A stretch of 64,000 nucleotides of DNA from Aliarcobacter sp. (GCA_028690445.1 JAQVBE010000013.1:1-64000), one strand, 5' to 3'; positions 45,663 through 55,599 are shown, counted from the stretch's first letter. Numbers and translations are program-made. Notes: a model not told the origin generated them from the sequence alone.

Positions 45663-48600
45663 CTATTTTTTATCTTTAACCTCTTCTATCTTTTGTTTTT
45701 GTTGATTTTGATTTGGTGTATATATTTTAGTTGTTTCTTCTATTCCTTTTGTTCCTGGTTCAAAATCAAAATTCCCATCACTCTTTGAGTTTGGTGTTTG
45801 AGTTGTTGGGGCATTAGCAACTTGATTATTTGGTTGAATTTGATTTACAAAATTCCCATCACTCTTCGAGTCATAAATTTGATTCAATTTATTAGTAGTA
45901 TCTTTATCCCAATCATCGAATTTAATCATTTTTCCAATATCTTCTTTTGGAAGATTCTCAACCTTATTCCAGTCTCTGACACTACTATTGCCAAATCTGT
46001 TATAATCAACAGCCCCATTATCATTAAGTTTATAAACCAGATCTCTTGAAGTTTCTTTGTTTGAATTAGGATTGTTCCAGTTTCCAGCATTTTCTCCATC
46101 AGGATTAATTTTTGTTGTATTTGCACTATATGTGCTATTTAAATTATCAATTAAATTTCTTGAATTTGGATTCTCATTTAATACTTTATCTGCAAGATTA
46201 TGCCCTCCTATTGCAACATTCTGTCCTTTTTGAACAAGAGAATCCATTGCATGATTTCCTATTCCTTCATTTTTTGATTTATTATAAACTTTATTCAATT
46301 CGTTTAATTCATTTTTAGAAGTATCACTTCCATCATATATCTTGCCATTCTCAATACTCTTACTAACATTACTACCAAAAACAATGTCCTCTTCATTGTT
46401 ACTCAATTTAAGAGCTTCTTTTTTCATAGTAACTTCATTTTTTAAATGTTCAGGTTTATAAAATTGACTATCGTTAATATCCAGATTTTGATTTTGTACA
46501 CCATTGAAATTAGGACCGTTCTGAACTTGAGAAGTTACACCATTTCCAACACCATATAAATTGCCAGTGTGAATACTATCTTTTTGTCTGATTATATTTT
46601 CCATAGTATTATCAATATTTGAACCATTTCTCAATCCGTTGTTAATAGCTGACTCTAATTGTTTAGGTATTAAATCTCTACTTGCAGAAATCTTTTCTTC
46701 ATCACTCATATTTTTAGATAATGATGATTCAAAAGAACTTTTTGCAGAACCAGATAGTTGAATGTTTTCTGTTTTCCCATCAGATGTTTTAAAAGATAAA
46801 CCTCCATCATTACTATAATGTAACCCTAGTCCTAATCCTGCATTTGCACCTACTCCAGTACCTTTTGCAAATAACCAACCTGCTAATTGATCTTGTGTGT
46901 TAATCTGTACTCTACCACTTGCATCTGTTTTTAGGGCTTGTGATTGATTTTTTGCTTTATCTAATGCTTCAGATTGAGAAAATCCTTTTGACCAAGAATC
47001 AGTTAATTCATTTGCTGTTTTATTTGCTGTAGAAGCAGAGTAAGTAGTTGAAGAACTATTTGATTTATTTAAATCTACTCCGTTCACTTTCCCATCTGTA
47101 ATTTCAGCCTGATTTGATTTAGCATTATATATTCCTGAAACAAATGAACCATTATCTTGCCCAGATGTCCATTTGAAATTTTTATCAATTCCGTTTTCCA
47201 TAGTTGTAGATTCAAGTTTATTTCCAACTGAATCTACCATTGTTCTTTTATGTTCCATTCCACCTTTGAAAGTAGATTCTATTGATTCTCCATTTTTTGT
47301 TTTCACATCCAAAGAAGCATCCAATAGTGATATCTTCCCATTTTTGTCTTGAGTATATGTGCTTCCAGACAAAATATTTCCATTAACATTATCACCGCTA
47401 ACTGACATTGTTCCAGTAGCTTGATAAATTTGATTACCTTTCATATCTTTTCCAACAGCTTGTGAATCTCCAGATATAGAATTAAAACCAAGTTCTTTAC
47501 CCATTCCTGACATTAAATTATTATAAGATTGATTAGCAGAAAGCCCTCCATTTATAAATTGTGTACCACTTTGTGTGGAAACATTATTCATTCTATTAGA
47601 TTGATTACCTTGATTAAAGGTAGAAATATCATCCCACCTCATAGAGTTTCCCATAACTGTACTTGCAGCCGCATTAACACTATTAGCACTATAAGAATTA
47701 TGTCCTACATTACCAAAACTCATATTTCCTTTACCCATGTCTCCACCAACAGCACTTGAAGTTCTATCAAGTTTTGTAGTCATAGCATTGTTTAAACTAG
47801 CAAGTGCTGATAAACTAAAGCCTGTAACAATAATTAATGCAATAGTTGGGATTGTCCAATACATTGAACTAGCCATATTTATATAATCCATTGTAGTAGA
47901 ATCTACAAGTCCCCTTGTGGCAAATTTAATATCTCCATAACCTGATAAGGCACCTTGTGCTTTTGTTATTATTATATGATTTAATATAACATCTCCAAAA
48001 TGCCAAGAAGCTAACCATGCTAACATCATGATGTATCCTATCAAGGTTTTAAAACCAATTGGTGTTACCATTAATAACATTAATAATGGTGTTAAACCTA
48101 TTACAACTATTGTCAATATACCTTTAATTAAAGGGATATATTTAGTTCCCAATATTCCTGAAACAATCATTTGTGCAGATGCGGCAGAACTAGCACTAGC
48201 ACTGTGAAAAGCAGTATTGTTTAAATCCGCACCATTTAAAGTAGCATAATTTCTGAAGTTTTCTGAGAAAGTGTTAATGGCTGTATTTTGAAGTAACATT
48301 TGGGAAGCTGTTTTTGAACTATTTAATAAATATTGATTTGCTATACCCAGCTGACTCGAAACAGCACTAGCACTTAACATACCTAATGATTTACCTAAAT
48401 ACTCCATTCCCACACCACCAACTCCAACATAATTTTGCAATTCAGTATTTATAAACATGTATGAATCTATACAAGTTTTTAAACTAGTATTATTAGAAGA
48501 ATCCACATACAACATAAAAGTTGCAGGGGAAGTATTACCCATATAAGCCCAAACATTATCTGAATAAATAAGAGTTCTATAATCTTTATAACCATTTTCA

Positions 48601-49166
48601 AGGTCTGGAATTACACATTCTTGAATATAGTTACTTAAATTCTGATACAAATGAGGAGTAACAATTTGGTGTTTTGTAGATTGACTAAATATAGAAAGAG
48701 GTGTAAAGAAACCGCTATTGCTATATTTCATTCCATCAGGTATTGATGTAGCTGTTTCATAAATTGCACCCATTCTATATTCAAGTGTAGAAAAAAAGCC
48801 TAAAGGCCAACCAACTGCCCATGGAACATCTGTTACTAATCCTGAATTTGAATTGTCTGCTTTATCATCAACATAAATATCTATTTTAGCCGTAACAAAA
48901 ACTGTATACACTCCCATGCTTAATAAAAGAATTTTAGGTAATTTTAAAAAGTCAGGGTTTGGTGTCACCATCATAAAAAGTCCCGAAATCATAGAAATAA
49001 TAAGAGCTACCTTCCAAACATCATTAAATTCATTCACTGAAAACACATATTTAACTACTTTAAGTGTTTCCAACATTAAATCACCATAGCCCCAAGCATA
49101 AGCTTTTTCTGCTGCAAAAAGAAAACTAGAAAGTGTAAACAATAATAGTAGTATTCTCTTTAACAT
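45663..49166 (-). CDS. traG: TraG-like mating-pair stabilisation protein
   Basis: This 1167-aa protein is the last gene of the tra operon. It has a signal peptide and an N-terminal membrane region with several hydrophobic segments (VWKVALIISMISGLFMMV, LLMLLMVTPIGFKTLIGYIM, TIALIIVTGFSLSALASL), as in the TraG_N domain required for pilus assembly and mating-pair stabilisation. From about residue 470 it is a very long Asn/Ser/Gly-rich periplasmic domain. The C-terminus has SDGNF repeats and a charged tail. It exceeds F TraG (about 940 aa). The C-domain is expected to take part in entry exclusion or recipient contact. Confidence 0.85.
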   Translation of the reverse strand: MLKRILLLLFTLSSFLFAAEKAYAWGYGDLMLETLKVVKYVFSVNEFNDVWKVALIISMISGLFMMVTPNPDFLKLPKILLLSMGVYTVFVTAKIDIYVDDKADNSNSGLVTDVPWAVGWPLGFFSTLEYRMGAIYETATSIPDGMKYSNSGFFTPLSIFSQSTKHQIVTPHLYQNLSNYIQECVIPDLENGYKDYRTLIYSDNVWAYMGNTSPATFMLYVDSSNNTSLKTCIDSYMFINTELQNYVGVGGVGMEYLGKSLGMLSASAVSSQLGIANQYLLNSSKTASQMLLQNTAINTFSENFRNYATLNGADLNNTAFHSASASSAASAQMIVSGILGTKYIPLIKGILTIVVIGLTPLLMLLMVTPIGFKTLIGYIMMLAWLASWHFGDVILNHIIITKAQGALSGYGDIKFATRGLVDSTTMDYINMASSMYWTIPTIALIIVTGFSLSALASLNNAMTTKLDRTSSAVGGDMGKGNMSFGNVGHNSYSANSVNAAASTVMGNSMRWDDISTFNQGNQSNRMNNVSTQSGTQFINGGLSANQSYNNLMSGMGKELGFNSISGDSQAVGKDMKGNQIYQATGTMSVSGDNVNGNILSGSTYTQDKNGKISLLDASLDVKTKNGESIESTFKGGMEHKRTMVDSVGNKLESTTMENGIDKNFKWTSGQDNGSFVSGIYNAKSNQAEITDGKVNGVDLNKSNSSSTTYSASTANKTANELTDSWSKGFSQSEALDKAKNQSQALKTDASGRVQINTQDQLAGWLFAKGTGVGANAGLGLGLHYSNDGGLSFKTSDGKTENIQLSGSAKSSFESSLSKNMSDEEKISASRDLIPKQLESAINNGLRNGSNIDNTMENIIRQKDSIHTGNLYGVGNGVTSQVQNGPNFNGVQNQNLDINDSQFYKPEHLKNEVTMKKEALKLSNNEEDIVFGSNVSKSIENGKIYDGSDTSKNELNELNKVYNKSKNEGIGNHAMDSLVQKGQNVAIGGHNLADKVLNENPNSRNLIDNLNSTYSANTTKINPDGENAGNWNNPNSNKETSRDLVYKLNDNGAVDYNRFGNSSVRDWNKVENLPKEDIGKMIKFDDWDKDTTNKLNQIYDSKSDGNFVNQIQPNNQVANAPTTQTPNSKSDGNFDFEPGTKGIEETTKIYTPNQNQQKQKIEEVKDKK

Positions 49167-49936
49167 TATAAGCTCCCTTTAGGCTCTAAATAGTTAATAA
49201 TTTGCTCCAATTGAGTACTATTAGCTTTTTTTTGTATTTCTTTTAAATGCCAAATAAAACTCCAATCACCACAAGACTTGAATATTTCCTGTGCATTAAA
49301 GTTCTTATCATTTCCCTCTGAAATCGTTAAATCTTTAGTTTGAGTGTTTTGGGCAAAAACTACACAAGGAGCTTGAGTAATATTATATTTTCTAAAAAGA
49401 AGTGGATCTATTATTATATTTGGATTGATTTCATTGTTTTTATCATATTGTTTTATTTTTAAAACAAATTCAGCCGTTGGAGCTATTTTTGAACAATTAC
49501 CACCTATACAACCTCTTAAAACCATACTAGTATTAATAAGTTTTTTATTGTGTATTAATTTTCCATAAGTATGCCATATATCAAAAGGTACACTTTCACT
49601 CATAAAAATATAAATTCTATTATTTAAAATAAAATCTTTCAGATTTATTTCTTTTTGTATTTTCAAACCATTTTCCATCGTAAAATTTTTTAGTTCTACT
49701 TTTTCTCCATGTATTCTTCTGCTTTCTATGTCAACATTTTTTAAAGCACTTTTATAAATTTCAGAAATACTATCATTAAATTTTTCTTTGTCTATATTTT
49801 TCTGGATAGGCTCTAAGTTAATATCTTGAGCCTTTATAAAAGCATTATTTTCTAACTCTTTTACAATATCAAATTTGTCAGCTAATAAAAAACTAGTTGA
49901 CAATAATCCAACTAATAATAATTTGTTATAAAGCAC
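49166..49936 (-). CDS. trbC: F-type pilus assembly protein TrbC
   Basis: This 256-aa exported protein has a signal peptide (LLLVGLLSTSFLLAD) and a C-terminal thioredoxin-like TrbC domain. The latter is recognised by FMSESVPFDIWHTYGKL, SMVLRGCIGGN and IIIDPLLFRKYNITQAPCVV, where F-type TrbC/TraW C-domains carry VLRG and IDPxLFxxYxIxxxP. TrbC is needed for early pilus assembly. The start is GTG at 49936 behind AAGGA, overlapping the end of traU by 11 bases. It ends on the first base of the traG start. Confidence 0.85.
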   Translation of the reverse strand: MLYNKLLLVGLLSTSFLLADKFDIVKELENNAFIKAQDINLEPIQKNIDKEKFNDSISEIYKSALKNVDIESRRIHGEKVELKNFTMENGLKIQKEINLKDFILNNRIYIFMSESVPFDIWHTYGKLIHNKKLINTSMVLRGCIGGNCSKIAPTAEFVLKIKQYDKNNEINPNIIIDPLLFRKYNITQAPCVVFAQNTQTKDLTISEGNDKNFNAQEIFKSCGDWSFIWHLKEIQKKANSTQLEQIINYLEPKGSL

Positions 49937-50957
49937 AACAATTCCTTTTTTTATAAGTTATAATAGACCATACATGAGAATTAATAACTGGTACATCTAG
50001 CCCAGGTGACCAAATCATTCCTGTTCTGCCAATAGGTATTCTAAATGGATGTGTCATTAATGGAAAAACAGGATACATGGTATATTGACTTTTTCTCATA
50101 ATAGGCATTGGATATTTTCCACAAAGACCCAAATCACCAATACTCCCCCAGAGCATAAACTGCCTATGAAGCTTAAATAATGTTTTAGAAGCTATAGACA
50201 TAGCTGCTTCAGGTGAAGAAACTCCACTTGTTGACTTTGTAAGCGGAAATGTTTGATTCCAACTACCAAAGCACCAATAAAGAGGATCTAAAGGAAAGCC
50301 TATTTGTGATGTTACAGCATCTGGAATACAAGCAAATTGAGCTATTGGATTTGCAAATAAAAATGCATCTGGATTTACTACAATAGACCACATATCATTT
50401 TGCCACAATGGATCAATAGTTGACAAATAGGCTATATCTATACTTCCATCTAGGTCCATACATAATATATCGAGAAAAAGACTAAGCATTTTAAACAAAG
50501 GGTATTTTATATAGGTAATTTGATACGATTCTTTATTTTGAGTATTAGATTTATTTATTTCTTGAAATGAACTTCCTGCAACAACTCCGATTGGCAAACT
50601 CATACCTAGTGTAGGAACACAATTAGGTATACTTGAAACATCAATTAAAGCATTTGGCTCCCACAATTCTATAGGAATACCTATTCTTGGAAAAGGTGTA
50701 GGACAATAACAAATAGGTGAAGATTTACCAGAAATATCTTCTAGCCCCATTGATGGAGTAATTGATACACCTGCAATTTTTATTGGTAATATATTATAAA
50801 TAGTCGTAATAGTATTCTTAAGTATAGTAACAGCACTTGTAGGACCACCAATTGAAGCATTACAAGCTGCAACAGCAGCTGGTGTTCCAACTGCATTTGC
50901 GTTTGTGTATAAACTCAATAAAAAGGCTAAACTAATTATTATTTTTTTAATCATCAT
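49926..50957 (-). CDS. traU: Conjugative transfer protein TraU
   Basis: About 343 aa, exported (IIISLAFLLSLYTNANA). TraU is a periplasmic, Cys-rich protein needed for DNA transfer. Typical features are multiple cysteines (ICYCPTPFPRIGIPIELWEP, LDILCMDLDGSIDIAYLSTIDP, WCFGSWN, GLCGKYPMPIMRKSQY) and the C-terminal IGRTGMIWSPG. The start at 50957 is chosen because GAAGAGG lies just upstream; an in-frame TTG at 50981 would add eight residues without a site. It overlaps the end of traW. Confidence 0.92.
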   Translation of the reverse strand: MMIKKIIISLAFLLSLYTNANAVGTPAAVAACNASIGGPTSAVTILKNTITTIYNILPIKIAGVSITPSMGLEDISGKSSPICYCPTPFPRIGIPIELWEPNALIDVSSIPNCVPTLGMSLPIGVVAGSSFQEINKSNTQNKESYQITYIKYPLFKMLSLFLDILCMDLDGSIDIAYLSTIDPLWQNDMWSIVVNPDAFLFANPIAQFACIPDAVTSQIGFPLDPLYWCFGSWNQTFPLTKSTSGVSSPEAAMSIASKTLFKLHRQFMLWGSIGDLGLCGKYPMPIMRKSQYTMYPVFPLMTHPFRIPIGRTGMIWSPGLDVPVINSHVWSIITYKKRNCCAL

Positions 50958-51567
50958 CAACCAATACCTCTTCAATAGCAATTCTTTTTTTCTCCTTGTC
51001 TATGTAAATGATAGAAACTGTATGTTCAACTTGAAATTTATCTTTCATTTCTGTTGTTAAAAAATAAACTTTTGAGTTAAAATCTGTTTGCTTTAAATCT
51101 TTATTTTTACACCCTGAATTTACGAGCATATAATCTTTAAGATTTTGCTCATAATCTTCAATTAATTTCTTTACATATTTTGATTCATTGTTGTCACAAG
51201 GATTAAAAACGATAAAATCAGGAGGCATAATATTCATATAATCAATAGGATTGAATGTATATCCTTTTTTATATAACACACCCTCCTGTTTACCAAATCG
51301 GTTGTATTTTGGTATATCTTTATCAAGAGTATAAGATGGGTCTATGTATTTAATTCTATTTATTTTAGCTTTTGAAACTATTTCACCTGTTATATTTTCA
51401 ATCTTTTCAACTATTATTTTCTTTTGCTCTTCCATTTTTCTTTCTATTTCAGGGGCTTTGTTTTCAATTTCTGAAATCAAATCTTGTTCTATAATTTCAT
51501 AAGTATTATTTGAAAAAGCATAAAGTGTTAATACTGTTATACTTAGTACAATTTTCTTTAATCTCAT
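50947..51567 (-). CDS. traW: Conjugative transfer protein TraW
   Basis: A 206-aa exported protein (signal peptide IVLSITVLTLYAFS). The N-terminal half is coiled (EIENKAPEIERKMEEQKKII). The TraW motif YTLDKDIPKYNRFGKQEG followed by YKKGYTFNPIDYMNI is clear at about 79-110, with PFD-like positions replaced by PPDFIVFNPCD. TraW acts with TrbC and TraU in pilus assembly in the periplasm. It overlaps traU by 11 bases and follows the signal-peptidase gene by 17. Confidence 0.88.
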   Translation of the reverse strand: MRLKKIVLSITVLTLYAFSNNTYEIIEQDLISEIENKAPEIERKMEEQKKIIVEKIENITGEIVSKAKINRIKYIDPSYTLDKDIPKYNRFGKQEGVLYKKGYTFNPIDYMNIMPPDFIVFNPCDNNESKYVKKLIEDYEQNLKDYMLVNSGCKNKDLKQTDFNSKVYFLTTEMKDKFQVEHTVSIIYIDKEKKRIAIEEVLVDDD

Positions 51568-51584
51568 CTTTTTACTCCTCTATT

Positions 51585-52079
51585 TTAGAAAAATGGTTTA
51601 GCTTTTCTTAATATTTGAGATTTATCAATAAATCCAAAATATTTACTGTCATAGCTTAAAATATGTTCACCTGAAACAAAATATTTATCTTTTGGAATAA
51701 TTCCATTAAATATAAAATTCTCTACAGGTTTATGTTCTCCATCAAAATAACTTGCTGTACCTATATAATTTTCATTACAAAAATAGTCTCTATTTTTAAC
51801 TTTTAAAAAATCACCTTCTTTACAAACTATTTTTTTTAAATATTTTATGTCAGAATTATTCATGTATTTATTTTTTGGAGGATTAAATAATATATAATTA
51901 GTATTTATTGTTAAATCACTATATGTAATCCAAACTTTTTGTGGCAAACTTTCTTGTTGTGTTATATCAATTCTTATAGGCATTTTTTCATATAAAAGGG
52001 GAATTATAAACAGTAATCCAATAAGCAAGTAAAATAACTTACTTTTAAAAATTACTTCAATATTACTTTTAGTTAACAT
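51585..52079 (-). CDS. TraF-type S26 signal peptidase of the conjugation system
   Basis: The 164-aa membrane protein has one N-terminal hydrophobic segment (FYLLIGLLFIIPLLY). It then shows the S26 pattern: Ser in ITQQESLPQKVW (nucleophile), Lys in LKKIVCKEGD (general base) and a C-terminal strand with KYFVSGEHILSYDSKYFG. In related F-type systems (for example TrhF of R27/SXT) such a peptidase sits between trbI and traW and may mature the pilin. It overlaps trbI by 11 bases. Confidence 0.85.
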   Translation of the reverse strand: MLTKSNIEVIFKSKLFYLLIGLLFIIPLLYEKMPIRIDITQQESLPQKVWITYSDLTINTNYILFNPPKNKYMNNSDIKYLKKIVCKEGDFLKVKNRDYFCNENYIGTASYFDGEHKPVENFIFNGIIPKDKYFVSGEHILSYDSKYFGFIDKSQILRKAKPFF

Positions 52080-52422
52080 AATTTTTCACAGCTTGAGTAA
52101 TAGAAATAAAATTATTTTTATTTGTTTTAACAACTGCTTCCTCAATAAGTAAAATATCTTTTCCATTAGAAAAATAATCTAAAGCATTTTGTATTTTTAA
52201 CATCCTTTCTTCTACTTTTTTTAAATATTCTTCTTGTGAAAGTTTGCCATCTAAAAATTTTTGATATTCATCATCATTTTCATCATTTATTACTGACATC
52301 ATTGATACGGTTTTTACTTTTGGTATAAAATACTTATCTAAGATATATATAATTGCAAAACTTGAGGCTACAGAAATAAAAAACATTACAGCTAATATCA
52401 CTATCCAATCATTTCTTTTCAT
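52069..52422 (-). CDS. trbI: F-type TrbI-like inner-membrane protein
   Basis: A 117-aa protein with one N-terminal transmembrane helix (WIVILAVMFFISVASSFAIIY) and a periplasmic helical domain ending ILLIEEAVVKTNKN, ISITQAVKNYV. F TrbI is 128 aa with the same layout and affects pilus retraction. The position between traC and the peptidase/traW genes is that of trbI in F. The family name matches the F-plasmid gene, not the VirB10-type TrbI. Confidence 0.72.
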   Translation of the reverse strand: MKRNDWIVILAVMFFISVASSFAIIYILDKYFIPKVKTVSMMSVINDENDDEYQKFLDGKLSQEEYLKKVEERMLKIQNALDYFSNGKDILLIEEAVVKTNKNNFISITQAVKNYVN

Positions 52423-52436
52423 CTTTATCTTTCCTT

Positions 52437-55019
52437 TTATCTTTGGGTGTTTTTTTTAGAGTATTCAAGTGCTTTTACAGCTTCAAGTCTTGTATATCCT
52501 TGCTCAACAAATGAATTTATTATCATTCTATCTTCGGCATTTGTAAACAACATTGCTTGTAAAAATTTATTTAGAACAATTCTTGCTTTTGCTCTAAATT
52601 TATCAGTTATTACATATACTTCGCCATACTCTCCATCAACGGGAGCTAAACTATCAAATATTGAATATTCATAATCTGTCATTGGATACAATCCCGATTG
52701 TTTTATTTTTTCTCTTGATGTTGATTTTTGCATTAAAAAGAAATTGTAATAACTGTTATCAATTATTACTCTTCCTGCTTTTGAATACGAACCTCCATCT
52801 CCTAACAAATCTTCATAAGATTGAGTACCCACTATCATAGAAGCCCCATGCTTTCTAAATCTTCTATATGCTTGTTCAATAAACATTTCTATATGCTCAG
52901 ATTTTCCTAAAAATTTATGTGCTTCATCCATAATTACAATATTCTTTTTGTCTTGGTTTGCTTTGTTTAGTTCTGCTAGATATATCTCTTTTGAAATTTG
53001 AAATGTTAAAACCATTAGTACTGGATTTAGTAAATCTGGCATCATTTCCAATTGTCCACATTCTAAAACAATTAAATCTTTTTCAAAAGAAACTGATGAC
53101 TTTCCATTTAAAACTTTGCCGTAGAGCTTTCCTGTTGAGAACAAACTTAAGTGACTAATAAAATCTCTAACTCTTGAATCTTGAATATTTTCATTTATAA
53201 TTTCCAATTCTTTAATAATAGAGTCCACACAGCTATCAATACCATGTAAATCATAACTTTTTTCAATTGCATCGTTTAGATGAAGCTTCATTAGTTTTTC
53301 CCATTCATCTGATAGGTTTTTAGATTTTGGCAACCCTATTAAAAGATATAAAGAAACAATAAATTCCATATATTCATCTAGCATTTCTTTAGTAGTTATT
53401 GATGTAAAAGGATTTAAAGAAACAGGATCGTTCTTATCAAATTCAATGTATTGACCACCAAAGGATTCACACATATTTTTATATGAACCTCCAATATCAA
53501 TAATCCAAATTTTATTGTTTGCTATGTAATAATTTAAAGCTAACCATTGTAACCATACAGATTTTCCTGAACCTGTCATTCCAATAGTAAAAGCATTAAA
53601 TCCACCTGCTTTGTTTGCAAATAAATCCAAACCAAACAATTGACCTTTAGAAGATATAAGAGGTACTTTGATTTTTTGCCCCAAAAACTCGCCACACACA
53701 GGCATTAATTCTGCAATATTTTCTGCAAAAACAATTCTTCCTCTTTCATTACCTAAAAATTGCTGTACATAGCTGTCATATCCTAATGGAAGCATTGACA
53801 ATAATGATGGTAAAACTACATAATTATCTTCTTCTAATCCAAAACTTAGAGTTTTAAAATAGGCTTTTGTTCTACCAAAAGCATTATTAACTTGTTCACT
53901 AGTATCACCATATATTGCTATTTGCATTGTAAAATAATATGGGATAGAACCTTTTTGAAGTTTTTCCATTCCATAGTTCAAATCTTTATGAATTAGTTTT
54001 AATTTAGGAAATAAAGAATAAGGCATTTGTTGTGAATTAGTAGCTGCTGCTGATCTAAATATTTTTTCTTTTCCATCTTTATCATTTAATTTTTTAATGT
54101 TCATTGAAATTATAAAAGGTGTAGAATGATTTTGATTGGTTAAGATATTGCCACTATATTTGATTATATCTCCTAGTTTCCAATCCTCTGGATATTCTTT
54201 AACACTTAAAGTTTTTATATATTTCTTATCACAAACAATTTCTTTACTTTTTACCTCTACTGTATTATCGTTAGCAAATAAAAAATTATTAAAATCAGAA
54301 CCATCCCATTTTGGAGTATCTCTAAAATCATGATTTTGATTTAATACTTCATAAAAGAATTTTATTAGTTTATTTGGTTTTATATGTTCTGGCATTAATC
54401 CAGCTTGTCTTAAAGAACCTGCAAGTTGTGATTTTATTGTTAACAAATCTAAATATTTTTTTCTTAATTCGTAATTATTTATTTTTCTATCATTCTCAAC
54501 ATCTTTAGCCAAGTTTTCTTTTTTAAAGATTTTAGAAAATGATTTTGTATTTAGTTTAAAAATATCGCCAAATAGAGAAGTAGTGTTTTCCTTGCCACCT
54601 ATTTTTACTGTTAGTATAAGTCTAAAATTCCTTAGTGGTGAATTGTAAGTAGCTGTAATATCTTCTTTTACTTTTTTTTCTAAAAAAGTTTTATAGGTTT
54701 TAGTTAATTCTTTTGCTAAAGGCTCATTTCTAGTATTTAAATGCTCCCATGAATCAACCATATCAGTTACATTAGGGCTACCAAAAAGTAGAACTTGCAC
54801 ATAAGCATTTTGAGGCAATACTTGTAGTGCAGATAACAATGAATTTACACTGTTTTCGCTTGAATAAATTAGAGGACTACAATCATATATTAAGCCAAAT
54901 CCCCCATCATTGGTTATCCATATTTTATTTTTATTGTCATAATCAATAATAGGAAGATAATCTGTAATCTTCTCTCTATCATACATTTTTGACCATTCTC
55001 CTAAAGATAAATTGCTCAT
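52437..55019 (-). CDS. traC: TraC (VirB4-type) T4SS ATPase
   Basis: This 860-aa cytoplasmic ATPase energises pilus assembly. Walker A is GMTGSGKSVW (about residues 477-486) and Walker B is NIVIMDEAHKF (about 695-705). IWIIDIGGSYKNMCESFGGQ and IVGTQSYEDLLGD are typical TraC segments. The N-terminal half is the VirB4 substrate-binding region (FGLIYDCSPLIYSSENSV). The length is near that of F TraC (875 aa). It is 12 bases after the second traV-like gene. Confidence 0.95.
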   Translation of the reverse strand: MSNLSLGEWSKMYDREKITDYLPIIDYDNKNKIWITNDGGFGLIYDCSPLIYSSENSVNSLLSALQVLPQNAYVQVLLFGSPNVTDMVDSWEHLNTRNEPLAKELTKTYKTFLEKKVKEDITATYNSPLRNFRLILTVKIGGKENTTSLFGDIFKLNTKSFSKIFKKENLAKDVENDRKINNYELRKKYLDLLTIKSQLAGSLRQAGLMPEHIKPNKLIKFFYEVLNQNHDFRDTPKWDGSDFNNFLFANDNTVEVKSKEIVCDKKYIKTLSVKEYPEDWKLGDIIKYSGNILTNQNHSTPFIISMNIKKLNDKDGKEKIFRSAAATNSQQMPYSLFPKLKLIHKDLNYGMEKLQKGSIPYYFTMQIAIYGDTSEQVNNAFGRTKAYFKTLSFGLEEDNYVVLPSLLSMLPLGYDSYVQQFLGNERGRIVFAENIAELMPVCGEFLGQKIKVPLISSKGQLFGLDLFANKAGGFNAFTIGMTGSGKSVWLQWLALNYYIANNKIWIIDIGGSYKNMCESFGGQYIEFDKNDPVSLNPFTSITTKEMLDEYMEFIVSLYLLIGLPKSKNLSDEWEKLMKLHLNDAIEKSYDLHGIDSCVDSIIKELEIINENIQDSRVRDFISHLSLFSTGKLYGKVLNGKSSVSFEKDLIVLECGQLEMMPDLLNPVLMVLTFQISKEIYLAELNKANQDKKNIVIMDEAHKFLGKSEHIEMFIEQAYRRFRKHGASMIVGTQSYEDLLGDGGSYSKAGRVIIDNSYYNFFLMQKSTSREKIKQSGLYPMTDYEYSIFDSLAPVDGEYGEVYVITDKFRAKARIVLNKFLQAMLFTNAEDRMIINSFVEQGYTRLEAVKALEYSKKNTQR

Positions 55020-55031
55020 AAAATCATCCTT

Positions 55032-55406
55032 TTACTTTAATGGGGTTAAAGTTTTTGGATTAGATTGTCTATCTTGACCATTTAGATACTCACCTAAAAT
55101 CCATCTTCCATCATCTACTTTTACAAAATGAAAATTTTCAGTTTGAAGATTCATGTCTTCGTCTACATAAGGCATCACAAGAACTCTAAGTATTTTATCT
55201 GGAGTCTTAACTGGCATTTTTGGAGAATACATTGTTTCGCTCAAAAAAGCTTTCCTCTGTTTTTCATATAAAGAATCAGCTTTTATAATTTTTTCTTGAG
55301 GAACAATTTTTCTCAGACTTGAATTATCATTATTTTGTTTTGTTGCACAACCTGTAAAAAGAAACAGTCCACTCAAAGTTGCGATTACTAATATTTGTTT
55401 TTTCAT
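55032..55406 (-). CDS. TraV C-terminal-half lipoprotein
   Basis: A 124-aa lipoprotein with its own signal peptide and lipobox (LFLFTGC, Cys about 19). The second half, MPVKTPDKILRVLVMPYVDE followed by VKVDDGRWILGEY, corresponds to the C-terminal half of TraV as found in R27/SXT-like F-type systems. The N-terminal TraV part (CSG, paired cysteines, SVSxVY) is missing here but is encoded by the preceding small gene at 55419. An AGGAGATATAAAA site precedes the ATG. Confidence 0.75.
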   Translation of the reverse strand: MKKQILVIATLSGLFLFTGCATKQNNDNSSLRKIVPQEKIIKADSLYEKQRKAFLSETMYSPKMPVKTPDKILRVLVMPYVDEDMNLQTENFHFVKVDDGRWILGEYLNGQDRQSNPKTLTPLK

Positions 55407-55418
55407 TTTTTATATCTC

Positions 55419-55598
55419 CTATCTTTGTTGTTCTAGTATAGTTATTTCATAAACATCGGATACACTTCCACAATATCCTGAACCCTTACCTGAATTACAT
55501 AATGGGTCTTCTTCGTAAGGCATAAATACTTTTCCACTACAACCCGTAAACAAATATAGAATAAATACTGTAGATATTGATATTTTTATTGTTTTCAA
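55419..55598 (-). CDS. TraV N-terminal-half small lipoprotein
   Basis: A 59-aa gene starting at TTG 55598 behind GGAGAAAA, one base after the traB stop. It has a signal peptide with lipobox (LFTGC, Cys 20), directly followed by SGKVFMPYEEDPLCNSGKGS and GYCGSVSDVYEI. The CSG start, the two spaced cysteines and the (G)CxSVSxVY end match the N-terminal half of TraV, the outer-membrane lipoprotein of the F-type core (VirB7 analogue). The frame stops 12 bases before the next lipoprotein gene, which carries the C-terminal half. Confidence 0.75.
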   Translation of the reverse strand: MKTIKISISTVFILYLFTGCSGKVFMPYEEDPLCNSGKGSGYCGSVSDVYEITILEQQR

Positions 55599-55599
55599 T

